Shown: positions 44,418 through 56,199 of the stretch, piece by piece | Position numbering within the stretch: the first letter of the stretch is position 1 | How the letters are laid out: the number at the start of each line of letters is the position of its first letter | Assembly (NCBI GenBank): GCA_018907035.1 | Contig: JACCIC010000228.1 | Coordinates: forward strand, 248,001-312,000 | Direction of reading: 5' to 3' | Length of the DNA stretch: 64,000 nt | Origin: Sycobia sp. Sy_11 | Taxonomy: Eukaryota > Arthropoda > Insecta > Hymenoptera > Epichrysomallidae | Made by a program: the position numbers and the translations under genes | The notes under the pieces: model-generated | Told to the model about the DNA's origin: nothing | Seen by the model: the letters and a program-made list of their open reading frames with translations, nothing else | The model's database searches: none

Positions 44418-45490
44418 ATATCAAGTACAGATATATATTTGTTTATGCACGCTAAATCCTTTCCAAACCATAAAAAGTTTTCAGTGCCCTAAAAAGCGCA
44501 AGTGATTAAGATTGGACGATTTATCATTCAATATATATTTTTAATATAACTATATTGGACCCTGTAGCTTTCGCGTTGTTCCTGCCATATGCATGTAGAC
44601 GAAGTAGTCTATAGATATAATATTTTAAATTCAAATTCCAGAAACGCAAATAAGGAGGGAGAAGGAAACAGGCAGAGAGAAATAGAGAAGAGAGAGAGAG
44701 AGAGAGAGAAGGTAATTCCGATATAGTAAATTGCGACGATCAGGCTGTATTGTCTATATAGCCTAATACAGGCAAAACTTTAATTCCAAATAATTACAGT
44801 TCAATGTTAAAATAATTGTGCAATGGTCCCGATTAGCGGTCTAAGAAGCGATAATCAAAACAATGTGAGCGGGGATATTAAATATATCTGCCTCGCAAAC
44901 ATAGACCAGGTGAGAACAGGACGGCGTGCGTCGCGAGAGAGAGCCGCAGCCGTGCCGCAGCAAGCGTGGAATCTTTTCCTCGGGACATCATGTCCCGTGC
45001 TCCCCGGGCCTACAAACTCGAGACGGACAAAATATTATTGAGGATATTGTTATGATGATAACATTATTATTGATATGATAACAAAATATTATTGATAAAC
45101 CGAGATAATTCAATATTAACTATTTAACATTATTTAACGATGTTCAGAATTTTTAACAATGTTAATAATAGTTCACTATTTAACTTTGTTGTTATTATAA
45201 TAATTAAACACTAAGCTCAGAGATTGATTGATTGTTATTTGTATAATGTAATTATCGTAATTTATTATAATAAATATCATTATATTATTATAATTATCCA
45301 GAATACGAATGAATTCAATACTAATATAATTATTATTTAATTCTTATTATAATTTGTATAATAACCATCATTATTATTATTCTTGTTGTTGCTATTATTA
45401 TTATAATTTATTATAATGTATTTAAATTAAATTATTTAAATACATATCTAATTTAAATTAAATTATTGAAATATATATAATTTAAATATA
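44381..45490. other. Non-coding interval with simple repeats
   Basis: (TA)n at 44381-44414, (GA)n at about 44689-44711, a GC-richer patch at 44900-45030 without domain signature, then AT-rich ATTAT-type sequence to 45490. Confidence 0.5.
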
Positions 45491-45514
45491 TAAAATTTAT
45501 GAGCGATTTGGATT

Positions 45515-45978
45515 TTGAACCCGCGCCGCTTTCAGGTGAAGCGTCACGGATCTGACCCCTGCTTCGTCTGGATGAGGGGCAACAACGTAAATTACGTCAA
45601 CTGCTATCTCACCCCGAATGAGGCCATCGGGGTTTTTCAGTCTAAACTGGTTGCCCTTGTGCATGCGGTAAGAGAAATAAAGGGGGAGTGGCTGGGGATT
45701 TGAACAGCAAAGCTCTCGAGTGGGGAGAACCCTTGCCGGACTCTAGGGGAAGACGAGTGATAGATATGGCATTCACACGAGGTCATGTTGTCTTGAACAC
45801 CGGATCTACGTCGACCTTTCGGAGACCTAGCTACAGGGAGACCATCCGTGATGTATCCTTTGCGACTGAGATCCTGGCCGCACGAGTGTGGAACTGGCGG
45901 GTGATCGAAGACTATACAGCCAGCGATCACCAATACATCACCTTCCGCGTTGGTGTCGCCAGTCAGGGCGACGGCTGA
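45515..45978 (+). pseudogene. R1-clade endonuclease domain
   Basis: Segments NNVNYVNCYLTPNEAIGVFQ, AGDLNSKALEWGEPLPDSRG, VVLNTGSTSTFRRPSYRETI and DYTASDHQYITFRV in two frames. The conserved SDH near the end is present. The N-terminal fourth of the domain is missing at the 5' truncation. Confidence 0.8.
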
Positions 45979-46099
45979 ATGTCACCAAGCCTGATAGATC
46001 GTCGCGGGGATGAATCACGATAAGTTTTTTTTTTAGGCGCTACAACGTGAACAGCGCCTGCTGGTTGAATTATCAAGGAGTGCAACACTTTGCGAAAGC

Positions 46100-47338
46100 G
46101 CGAATGCGGTAACGGAAGCTACAATGCATCTCATCCGTCAAGCCTGCAAGCAAGCGATGCCGAGGAAATTCGCGGGTCGTGCTCGTCCTCCGACTTATTG
46201 GTGGACGGACGAAATTGCAGAGTTACGGCTGCCATGGCTGTGGCTGCATCGCGTAGCCCAAAAGGCTCAAAGGTACGACCGTGATGCCGTTCTTAGGATC
46301 GCCCAACATCTAACGACGAAGAAGACTCTAAAGCGAGCCATCAAAGCTAGTAAACACGGATGCTGGAGAAAGTTGGGAGAAAATCTGAACAACGATCCAT
46401 GGGGATTGGGGTACAAAATTATAGCTCGCAAATGAGGCATGTTCCGTAAAAACATGTCTATCAGCGCGGAAGTAATGAACGGCATCGCCCATACGCTATT
46501 CCCTACTCATCTCCAACGAAGGGATGAGCTTCTGGTTCCCGAGGATCCTAAGGCACTGCCTTTCACAAGGGCAGAGCTAGAGAGAGCACTACGCTCTTTG
46601 AAGAACAAAATGGCACCAGGACCTGACGGACTTCCGGCGGAAGTATTGAAAGCGGTGGTACAGAACGCTCCTGAACTATTGCTTTGCATGTAAAACTTGT
46701 GCCTTCGCGCGGGACTATTTTATCCCATTTGGAAGGAGACGAGACTTGTGCTGATAAGCAAGGGCTTCCATGCTACGAATCGGCAGAGGGCTCTAAGCGA
46801 AAAGAGCTAACGTGTGGCGCGGCCCAAGGCTCTATCCTGGGTCCCGATCTATGGAATATTTCCTATGACGGGATCCTTCCGTTGGGCATGCCGGAAGACT
46901 GCTCGCTGATCGGGTATGCGGATGATGTGTCAGCTGTTATTATTGCGCGCAATATGACGATGGTACAGACGCGCCTTGATCAGACCATGCGTAAAATTCG
47001 CCATTGGATGGGTGATCACGGACCGGAACTAGCGAAGGCGAAAACTCGGATTGTACTTCTTACGAAGAAGCGCGTCCCGTGATTTCATCCGCTAATTATT
47101 GGGGATATGTCGTTATGTCCTGACCAAGGCATATCGCCAGTATCTGGGAGTGATGCTGGATATGAAGCTTACCTTCTGGGAACATAATCGGTCGGCGGAC
47201 AAGGCGGCAGTAGTGCTGGCCGCCCTTTGGAGGGTCATCGTCGTAGGAGGACCATGCCCCTGCATCAGACGGCTGCTACTGCGAACTGCTGAGTCCGTCA
47301 TCCTTTACGGTGCTGAAGTCTGGGCCAATGCGCTGTAA
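46100..47338 (+). pseudogene. R1-clade reverse transcriptase, internally deleted
   Basis: 46439-46693 gives LERALRSLKNKMAPGPDGLP. Then it jumps, around 46750-46790, to AAQGSILGPDLWNISYDGIL and the intact YADD (DCSLIGYADDVSAVI). RT motif A and its surroundings are deleted between them. 47099-47338 is the thumb (RQYLGVMLDMKLTFWEHNRS and LRTAESVILYGAEVWANAL). The zinc-finger C-terminus is not seen. Confidence 0.85.
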
Positions 47339-47599
47339 TGCGAAAAATATCGCAGGCGTATGGCGGCTGTTCTTGTAGCGTGTTCGTATCACACCGGCGC
47401 TCAAATACCAATAGTTTACGTCCACGTTCGTGTGCCGTTGGGTAACGTGTCCCTCATCTTTAGTCAATAGAGCATGTATGGGGGATGCGGCTAAAATACA
47501 GCAATGGTCTCTCAGGATAGGATCAAACGAGCTTTTGGCCTAACGGACTTGGTGCACCTGGCATTTATCGATGCTGGGAGTGGGAAATGGGCGCTTGAT

Positions 47600-48480
47600 T
47601 CCTAATTACCGTAAACCCGTTACAAGTGGCTCAGCGACCACCGACAGTAAATCGTTGGAACGTTCTACTTTAATGGTCCGGGGGCTTGGCTTTATCGCCC
47701 GGCCCAGAGAAGAAACTATTCTTTAAAAACCCCCCTAATCCTAAATTGTATGGCAGTTGCGATAGGGGATTAATGGTTCCAGGGTAGAAGATGGGAGCCA
47801 CTACAACTGCCAGTGAAAGTCAGACCGCCCGTAGTTAAAAGCTTATTGTCTGCCGAACGAGATGCTAATAGCAACCTCAGTAGGCGGACATGTTACGTGT
47901 TACATGTTACATGTACGGCAACATGTTAAAATCTAAGAAGAGAGTAGAGGAGAAAAAGGATAAGGAGAAAGACAGGGAGAATAGGAGGCATAAAGACAAG
48001 GCCAACACTGCAGAGAGGGAGCCAATTAAAACGGATGTAACCAAGCCGGCAAAACGCCATTAATAAGGCTCACCAAAGCTGGCGACTCTAATGGCGCCAT
48101 CTAGGCTGCTGGCAAATCAAGGCCTGCAACCAAATCCGAAGAGAATGATGAAAGCCCCTCCTCAAGGCAAGACCAGAAAAGCTATTGTCAGCAACAACAA
48201 CATAAAATGTCCAGAAAAACACAGGAAGTAAATAGTGTCGGTCGCAGTACGAAAAATAGCGCAGCACAACTTCCTAAAGGCAGTCCAACTAACAGCTCTA
48301 CCATGGTCTACCTAGAGGTCCCTGCACATAGTGCAGACCTCTATAAAAAGATAAAAGTGGTCCTCAAAACAACGGAGGATCCAGACAAGGACCGAGGCGG
48401 GTTGAGTCGGAGCTACAATGTAGCAAGTACCGAGCAATGTTCAGATATCTCGTTATAGACCAGTAGGCTTCGTTCTTCCC
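47600..48480 (+). other. Unassigned stretch with ORF1-like fragments
   Basis: 47650-47830 is GC-rich with no frame. 47930-48062 reads KKRVEEKKDKEKDRENRRHK, very basic, and 48207-48458 gives STMVYLEVPAHSADLYKKIK. These could be ORF1 of a LINE, but no domain is recognised. Ends before the TA tract at 48502. Confidence 0.35.
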
Positions 48481-48501
48481 CTATACTCAGCTCCAGTAAA
48501 A

Positions 48502-48541
<40 letters not shown>

Positions 48542-48854
48542 AAAACAATTTAATTGTACTTATGTCGACTGCCCATATACAAATTAATAAATATTTTTTT
48601 ATTGGTCTTACAGTCCAATCAATTCAATATAAAAATAAAAATAAAATAAAAATAAAAATAAATAAATAAAAATAAAATAAAAATTAAAAATAAAAATTAA
48701 ATTAAAAATTAAATTAAAATTATAATGATAGTCAAACTGTCCTTGCTTACATTCACCCTGGTAGACTAATCTGAAAATAAAATATTAGCTGAAAAAAATT
48801 ATTATTAGTAAAGTGCAGTCTGACTGTCCCCAACACCCTTACCTAATTGAAGAC

Positions 48855-48897
48855 TTATCCAACGTTTCGAGATCGCTACGGCTCCTCATCAGGGACT
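48855..48897 (-). ncRNA. Hammerhead ribozyme, PLE-2 pLTR
   Basis: Minus strand: GTCC, CTGATGA, GAGC, loop, GATCTC, GAAAC, GTT, GGAT. Two changes from the other copies (one in stem II, GAGCTC to GATCTC, and one in stem I, GGAC to GGAT, which still allows a G-U pair). Stem II is therefore weaker. Confidence 0.7.
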
Positions 48898-49059
48898 AAA
48901 CTAAACCTTTTATTCTAATCTATATATACCCATCCCCACCACGAAATTTAGTAAATTAAATATAAATTCCCCCACTACACAAATTGTCCAAAATCAATCA
49001 ATTTAATAAGGAATGATAAACACAGTCGAATCTACCAGACTCTAACATTAAATTCACAT

Positions 49060-49524
49060 TATTTCTATTCCTGGAAATGTGAATACTTTCAAGTTTCTCC
49101 CATTTATACTTATTATTAATACCATGTTCCAAAATATCCACATTTACAAAATCAAAAGTATGTAAACACTTTAAACAATGCTCTTTTAAACCGGAAGTAA
49201 TATGTGCGCTACGTAAACTATATTTATGCTCATAAATTCTCTTTTTTAAATATCTGTTTGTCCAATACAGTATTTATCACAATCCATGCAATTAATCTTG
49301 TAAACAACTCCTGATTTTAAGCATAAATCATCCTTATCGTTGCAATTATTAAGCAATCTACTGAAATTATTGCTATTTTTCAAGAAAATTTGAATGTTAT
49401 ATTTCGGAAAATTTCTTTTAATTCTTTCAGACAATCCTCTAACATATGGCAATACAATAATTTTGCCTCCGTTAACATCAATTCCTACACTATGTCTATT
49501 TTCGGTATTATAAATGTCAAACAA
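49060..49524 (-). pseudogene. PLE-2 GIY-YIG endonuclease
   Basis: 49524-49246 gives GKIIVLPYVRGLSERIKRNF and GVVYKINCMDCDKYCIGQT, with the Tyr of YYIG replaced by Cys, and then a frame break. The C-terminal part, missing in PLE-1, is present down to about 49060 (CLKCLHTFDFVNVDILEHGI-type sequence). Confidence 0.8.
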
Positions 49525-49714
49525 TCTCTCAGCAATTAATCTATTAATAAATTGAATTGAGTAACCATTATTAATGACAGTTTCTCTTACTATCTGTAAA
49601 TTATTTTGTCTAAAATTTATGTGAGAATTTTATTGCTCTGTCAATGACACCCTTTAATGCTCCAATTTTGTTTCCGAATTGGTGGTGTGAATTAAAATCT
49701 AAAAACCTACTTTA

Positions 49715-50506
49715 TCAAGTAGGCTTTCTGTACCAATTAAGTTTCACCTTATAATTACTACATCTAATGACATTAATGTACAGAAAACTAAACTGATTAT
49801 TAACCTCAACGTCCCTTGTAAATTTAATTCTGTCATGTACAGAATTAAAAACATCCACCATTTTATCCACAAAAACTTCTGGAACAATTGTAAAGATATC
49901 ATCAACATATCTCTTAAATATCATTGGTTCAAAAAGCATTATTGACAAAGCTATACTTTCTAATTTTTCCATAACTAAATTAGTTATAACCGGTGACAAA
50001 GGTGACCCCAATTGACATCCGTCTTTTTGTTGATAAAATTTATTATCAAATGAAAAAATTGTGTTATTAAAAATTAAAATAATTGCTTTAAAAAATTCGT
50101 TCATTGTTAATTTTGTATGTAAATGAATTTCCTGCCACTTCACCTGTATAATATCATTTAACAATTCTAAAGGTATATTTGTAAACAAAGATACTACATG
50201 CAATGAAATCATCTTGTAGTTTTTCGGAATAACAATATCTTTCATTTCATTGTAAAAACACCAACTATCCTTAATGTAAGAACTAGTTCTTCCAACTATC
50301 TTAACCAATATATTAGACAAAAATCTGGTAATATTATAAGTTGGGAAACCTATGGAAGATATTATTATTCTAAATGTCAGATTTTCTTTATGAATCTTGG
50401 GAAGCCCATAACATTTTGCCACAGTTCCATTTTCACATTTTAAATACTTATATGTAGTATCATTTATATATTCATTTCTTTTCCAATTATTTAATAACTC
50501 TTTCAA
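49715..50506 (-). pseudogene. PLE-2 reverse transcriptase
   Basis: Open for 263 residues: YGLPKIHKENLTFRIIISSI, MISLHVVSLFTNIPLELL (His again at the motif A Asp, codon at 50198-50200), DGCQLGSPLSPVITNLVMEK and FKRYVDDIFTIVPEV. It stops at YRKPT (TGA), where PLE-1 continues. The frame is intact over the site where PLE-1 is shifted. Confidence 0.9.
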
Positions 50507-50518
50507 ATTATTTTGTAG

Positions 50519-50815
50519 CTGATATTTAAGAGATATGTTGATGATATCTTTACAATTATTCCGGAAGTTTTTGTGGATGAAATGGTGGATGTTTTAAATT
50601 CTGTACATGACAGAATTAAATTTACAAGGGAAGTTGAGGTTAATAGTCAGTTAAGTTTTCTGGACATTAATGTCATTAGGTGTAGTAATAACAAGGTGAA
50701 ACTTAATTAGTACAAAAAGCCTACTTGATAAGGTAGGTTTTTAGATTTTAATTCACACCACCAATGCGGAAACAAAATTGGAGCATTAAAGGGTGTCATT
50801 GACAGAGGAATAAAA
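50519..50815 (+). pseudogene. Inverted PLE RT fragment abutting PLE-2
   Basis: Plus-strand copy of the RT region 41026-41320 (YVDD, then LSFLDINVIRCSNNKVKLN). It is head-to-head with PLE-2 and shares with it the CTACTTGATAA change that creates a stop, so it belongs to the same sub-lineage. Confidence 0.85.
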
Positions 50816-50819
50816 TGCA

Positions 50820-51720
50820 TTGCTTGTCATTGCAGGCCAGTAGTAGTTCTGCCTCACTTTGGTCAGAGTTTTGTCTACGCCGAAATGTCCTGACGTTGGT
50901 CGTTTTGACTGTTTCCTAGAATCTCCGTGAGTACATTCGAATGATTTTTATATACTTTATGATCTGTTATTGTTCAGTCCTAAGATTTGTCTCTTTCGAT
51001 ATTGGTGAGGGTGGCGGTAGATATTTCGACTGGCTGGGGGTCTTGAGAAAGCCCTTATACGTGGTGTAGTGGTGACTCATCTTGCTAGGCATCACGTGGG
51101 CTCTTTTTAAGTGTATAGAATCAATTCAAGCTAAGTCTATCATGGCCGTAAATTTCTTGCCTAGCAGATATCCGCGGCACTTTTCTAAGGCCCATAGCAT
51201 GAGCAGCCACTCTCTTTCGGTGACGATGTAATTGACCTCTGTCTGTGTCACTGTCCCGCCCGCGTAGGCGATCGGATGTTTCGAGCCTTTGTGGGTTAGG
51301 CTCAACACAGTATCTAAGGCATAGTTACTTGCGTCCGTTTGTAGAACGTATGTCTATATTCTCATGTTCATCTATGTTTGAACGTAGATGTTCGGGTGAG
51401 CGTTAGTCACATCTTTACCGCTGGGGCAATTGCAGTCGCTATTCTCTATTGTTGGAGTCATGTCACAAGGGATGTTGACATTGATTCAGGGTTCCTTTCC
51501 TCCGACTTTGGTCGTGGACCGCAGCGGTGGTCGTTTTGAGTAGTGACGTCTTTTTTACCGCAGTTGTAGCAGTGAACCTGTCTTTGTTTGAGCATCTATT
51601 TGCCCAGTAGCCGGCCTTATATCATCGCTTCGTGAGTTACCTTCGTTCCATCGCCTTTCATTTTAGTATCGGCTATTGTCGCTTGTCGCGGCTTAACGAT
51701 TGATACTCGCAACCGGGCGT
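50820..51720 (-). pseudogene. Gypsy-3 RNase H, zinc knuckle and integrase finger scraps
   Basis: 51308-51126 encodes KHPIAYAGGTVTQTEVNYIV and EREWLLMLWALEKCRGYLLG, the RNase H middle. Around 50850-50890 GHFGVDKTLTKVRQNYYWPA is the integrase HHCC part. Near 51560 CYNCGKK is the start of a Gag knuckle. Protease and RT are deleted between them. Confidence 0.7.
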
Positions 51721-53611
51721 TTGTGACCGAGGTTGTCTTTTCCTCTCTTTATTGTTATTTGGTTTAGTTTTATTATTATTAGTTATTTATTTATATTATT
51801 TTATAGACTGTTAATAATACCAGTGTTAATGTATTTTTATTGTTTATATTAAGTTATTACTTCGGTGAATATTTATTTGGTATTGTCTCTTGTGTTAATT
51901 GCATAGTTAACCTAAGCTTTATGTATTTCTCTAATTTACTTGTATTTAATTACATCTATTTTTGTTTATGTATATAGTATTTTAATATTATCGATGAATT
52001 ATTTCTATCTTATTTCTCCTTATGCGTTGTAATTATATATGCTACCAACACATAGCTTGAGTTATTAAAAATCACAAAAAAAGGAAAATCTATATAATCA
52101 GTTACTTATTTGCCTTGCTTCTCTCATTTAAATTATATAAAGTACTAATATTGTTATTCATATCAATAAAGAAGGTTATAATTAGTTATAGTTAAATCCC
52201 AAGAAATACAGCTATGATTTTTTATAAGATCACTTGCATCCATTCATATTTTATTATAGTAACATTGTAGTATAATGAGTCAACGTAGTTTTACTCAATT
52301 ATTATTGTCCATCTTATTCTATTTTTATAAAAAAGACGTCTCAGGAACAAAAACGAAGGTAAAGTAAGATAATTATCCATCTGCTATCACAATTGAAGTA
52401 AATCCAGAAAAGACGAAAAACAAAAAACGAAATAACGAAATGTCTATAAGTTTAATGCGGTTTTTTTTCTTTTTTTAAATGTTTAAAATTATATAACATT
52501 TTTATGATGCTTGTTCTGTCGTAGGAATTCTTTGTAATTTATTAGTTCCTTAATTTTAAAGTGAACGTTGCTTGGTTCTAGTTCCGTACAATTTACGCTC
52601 ACTTTATTTATAACTTTTTGTTAATAATTTAGTGGTCTCTCTGAATTTTATCAAAGTAGAGCTTCTCACCATTTATAAAAATTTTACAGGTCCTGAATAT
52701 TCCAACTCTTTCCTACCTTTCTGCTGCTTTTAATTTTTTTACATTAGCCTCCCTATGGTGTGTAGGTTCTAAAGGTGCTTCTGTGCATCTATAAGTGCAA
52801 TATGTTTATAGTGTTCCACTTCTACCATGCTATGTGCATATTCCTCTGTATATGTATGGTCCTTCATGCTCAAATTAATAAAAGGGAATAATTTCAGCCT
52901 TTATAATGCTGGTTTTGTTCTAGTGTGAGGACTCCTTTTACCAACAACATATTTTTGGCAAAATTGTTGATTTTCAACCCTGCTGGTTGAAAACTGTCTA
53001 CCATTGCTAGTATATGATCAAATCTATTGCACATTTTAGAACTCAAAAAAGTTAAAATAAGTTATTATTCTTTGTATGTAAAAAGGGTTTTTCAAAAACC
53101 CATATCGCTATGACAGTAAAGATGAGTATGATGGTATAATACTAAAGTCATTATGTATCATTTACCTTTAAAACCGTGGTATATGTACTAAACACATATT
53201 TAGAATAAGTATATAACGAAGTGTGACTAATATTTGTTTTTAATAGAAATTTATTTTTAAGGCAAGATTATGACAATTACTGTATGAGTTACTCTCATAA
53301 ATTTTAAGTTTACTTCGGTGTTCACTTCTTATTGTATAATAAACGTAGGAAATTTTCTTGGAAACTTTTGAAGGAGTTCAGTAACATTACTATCGTAATG
53401 ATAGTGTATACTAAACTAATTAGAGGTTTAATCATTGTATACATTTACAAAGTGCTCCCCCCCTTCTTATGCCACTAATTATAAATTTCATACACAAATA
53501 TCACCAAGGCCTCAAGTTTTGAAGCATATATAGTAAAAATACTGTTTTAAATTACCATCGCAGAGATTTAAGAATCTTACACAAGCAAAGTGCTATAACA
53601 CTAAAGTTCTG
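51721..53611. other. AT-rich non-coding interval
   Basis: No gene or known element. A short hairpin TTTTCAACC/GGTTGAAAA lies at about 52971-52993. Confidence 0.45.
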
Positions 53612-53695
53612 TTTGTATTGCAGTGTGTAATATTAGAATATTACACACTGCAATACAAATAGTAAATAAAGTGTTATTAGAATAACACTTTATTT
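53612..53695. repeat. Two consecutive perfect palindromes
   Basis: First: 23 bp arms at 53612-53634 and 53637-53659 with loop AG. Second: 15 bp arms at 53664-53678 and 53681-53695, also with loop AG. Both centres read TTAGAA. Four bases lie between them. Confidence 0.9.
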
Positions 53696-54513
53696 CTGCA
53701 ACTGAGATTAGAAATTATAAGTTCATAATAAAAAAAACTAATTTCCTTTTTTTTTCTTTGAGATTCATTTTGTTATTTTGCTTTTAATTATATATTTTTT
53801 TTGTAGTTCAACTTACGATAAGAAATATTTATCAATAAATGCAGGTAACCCTATCTGCTTAAACTATATTCCTTTACTTATGATACTCCGCTTGACTAAG
53901 TTTATTTTTTTACAAATATATGCATATCATAGAATTATTGACGTTACCCTATGCACAGCTGATCTCTTTATAAAAATTAAATGTGAGTTCACTATGCATG
54001 TTCGTTACTGCATACTCTAGTTCGTTACTGAAATACTCTATGTATTTCAGGCATGGATCCTTTGATTCAATCCTCATAACATTCAAACCTAATTTATTTT
54101 ACTTGTCTACCTTATTTAATTTATTGTATTTATTTCAATTGACTTAAACCATCTCTAATAACTATGATCTTCTTCACCCATTCTGCCCAGCTGACTTGGT
54201 TCTTCAATGTTCACATCTTCTTCATTCAAACTGTTTTTGCTTCCTGTTTTTTTTTATAATTTCATCTTAATTTTTTCTTAACATAGCATTTATTCGATAT
54301 TCACTCGCTCTGCTTATCATCTGTATCTTCATTAATAATAATCTCACTTCCTTTCCTTATCCCCCCCTTTTTTGAAATTACTACAAAGTTTATTTGAAAC
54401 AACTGGTCATGGCAGTTTTAGATTAAGGGATACGCAATTACCATATATAACTTAAAAGTTAATGTATAGTGCTGAAATTAGTTAATATAATATTAAATTC
54501 TCTTTGTTTGATA
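53696..54513. other. AT-rich non-coding interval
   Basis: No gene recognised. The frame 53778-54020 has no domain signature and looks incidental. Confidence 0.4.
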
Positions 54514-54624
54514 TGATTAGTCAAGCCTTTGCAAAATAACATGTGATTATCAACGAAATAATACTTAATTTTTGTATTATTTCGTTGATAATCACATGTT
54601 ATTTTGGAAAGGCTTGATTAATCA
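54514..54624. repeat. Long inverted repeat (51 bp arms, 9 bp loop)
   Basis: Arms 54514-54564 and 54574-54624 pair with two mismatches by my reading. Loop TTAATTTTT. It might be a small fold-back element. Confidence 0.9.
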
Positions 54625-54980
54625 AATCACAAAAAAGTAAGTATATGTTTACAAAAAAAATAAATATCACTAACTATAGTTCTACATGACTCGCTATGAC
54701 AATGATTATTTATCATATACTTTATTTATTATACCTTCAAATAAGATTTTTTTTCTTAACATAATCTAATAATGAGTTTGGCTGCGCCACTTCGTTGTTT
54801 GGAAGTGATAAGTGAAGTAGGACTTCAACACCTTCAAAAAGCAATATCGGTAAGCTAAGTCGACTTCTCCAAGTCTATAGTTAAATATTTTCACGAGGAA
54901 GTAAAATAAGCGTATTTAGCAGCAGTGTAGTAGTACTCTTGAAAATCTTGCCTCCAGCGCGGAAGCATGCCTTACTTATA

Positions 54981-56194
54981 CGAGGGTGGATTGATAAGTT
55001 ACCGGCCTGACCAAGAAAAACAACGTTTTTAAGGATTTTTTTGTATTTCTCAACGTAATCTCCTCCAAGGCTGACGATACATTTCTCATAGTGGTATTCT
55101 GGTCTAGTAATGCCATCTCTATAGACTGAATCGTCAAACTCCTTAAAATACCCATTTACAGCTCCGATATCTTCTTCATTGTCCGCAAATCTCTTACTGC
55201 CAAGCTATTTTTTTGAGGTTAGGAAACAGATAATAGTCACTCGGGGCTAGGTCTGGAGAGTAGGGAGGGTGCGGCATTCATTCAAACTTTAGATCGTTAT
55301 TTTAGCCATCGCAACGATTGACGTGTACATTGGTGCGTTATCGTGATGAAACAAGATTTTTTTATTCGCCAGATGAGGTCATTTAATTTTCACTTCATGG
55401 CTCAAACGTTGCAATAATTCTGTGTAGTATTTACCAGTGATAGTTTTTCAAGGTAATCAATGTAATCAACTTTTCAAGCTAATCAACCCTTTTCAAGGTA
55501 ATCAATGTATATAATACCTCTTGCTTGCCAAAAAACAGTAGCCATATCTTTGTTCGCCAAAAAAATTGTTTTTGCCTTCTTTGGAGTTGGCCTCCCTGGT
55601 CCAATTCACTGTTTAGACTGTTGTTTGAATTCAGGAGTGTAGTGGTGTACCCAAGTTTACGTCCCGACGTTAATGGTTACGAATCGACGCAAAAATTCGT
55701 GATACCAAATTTCGACGCCAATTTGGCGGTAGAGCTTTTCCATATATAAATGTTGGTGCAAAATATTTTGTACACGTTCATATGAGATCTTACAGGTCTC
55801 AGCTATCTCATGCACTTTTAATCTGCGGTCTTTCATCACTATTTGATGGATTTTTTCGTTCATATCTGGAGTTGTGACCTCAATGGGGCGTCCTGAGCGA
55901 GGATCATCAGAGGTGCTCACACGACACTTTTTAAACTCGGAAATCTACTGCTTAACGGTTGAATATGATGGAGAGGATGTCCCCAGTGTTGACTTACGAT
56001 TTTCCAGTTTTTCCATTTTTACGAAAAACACAGAGGCATCTTGTTCAGCGTACTCTGAAATCTAAACTAACATGGCGATCGGATTGAAACTATAGCTATA
56101 AGCTATCTAAGGATGGTACTATAGAACGTGACCTTAATGTAGGCCTAGTTGCGCCATCTCTTGGTCAGGCCGGAAACTTATGAATCCACCCTCG
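54981..56194 (-). mobile_element. mariner element with 35 bp inverted repeats, transposase decayed
   Basis: Ends CGAGGGTGGATTGATAAGTT and (reversed) CGAGGGTGGATTCATAAGTT, two mismatches over about 35 bp, between TA dinucleotides (54979-54980 and 56195-56196). 1214 bp. The minus-strand transposase has ESSPSY-like N-terminus scraps, then MSTSDDPRSGRPIEVTTPDM and DRRLKVHEIAETCKISYERV (55920-55657). The catalytic part follows in shifted frames. A small internal triplication-like repeat (TTTTCAAGGTAATCAA and variants) lies at 55445-55510. Confidence 0.9.
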
Positions 56195-56199
56195 TAGTT

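Larger units (their letters stand above)
45500..47600 (+). mobile_element. R1-clade LINE remnant
   Basis: Plus strand, 5' truncated, with an endonuclease then an RT that has a large deletion. The reading style (KNKMAPGPDGLPAEVLK, IGYADDVSAVI, YLGVMLDMKLTFWEH) is that of R1-clade elements. R1 proper inserts in 28S rRNA genes; no rDNA flanks this copy. Multiple stops. Confidence 0.8.
48545..50518 (-). mobile_element. PLE-2: Penelope-like element
   Basis: Minus-strand copy with terminal repeat (about 48545-48990), 3' UTR, decayed endonuclease and a long open RT. At its low end it runs past the repeat into GTATATGGGCAGTCGACATA, the sequence that starts the next tandem unit in PLE-1, then is cut by a (TA)n tract. 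Its 5' portion ends at 50518, where an inverted RT piece begins. Confidence 0.85.

Noticed and set aside
45500..47600. R1 insertion into 28S rDNA
   Set aside because: R1-type LINE is present but no rRNA gene sequence flanks it.
50519..50815. Twin-priming inversion of PLE-2
   Set aside because: The inverted piece overlaps sequence also present in the forward part, which simple twin priming does not produce.
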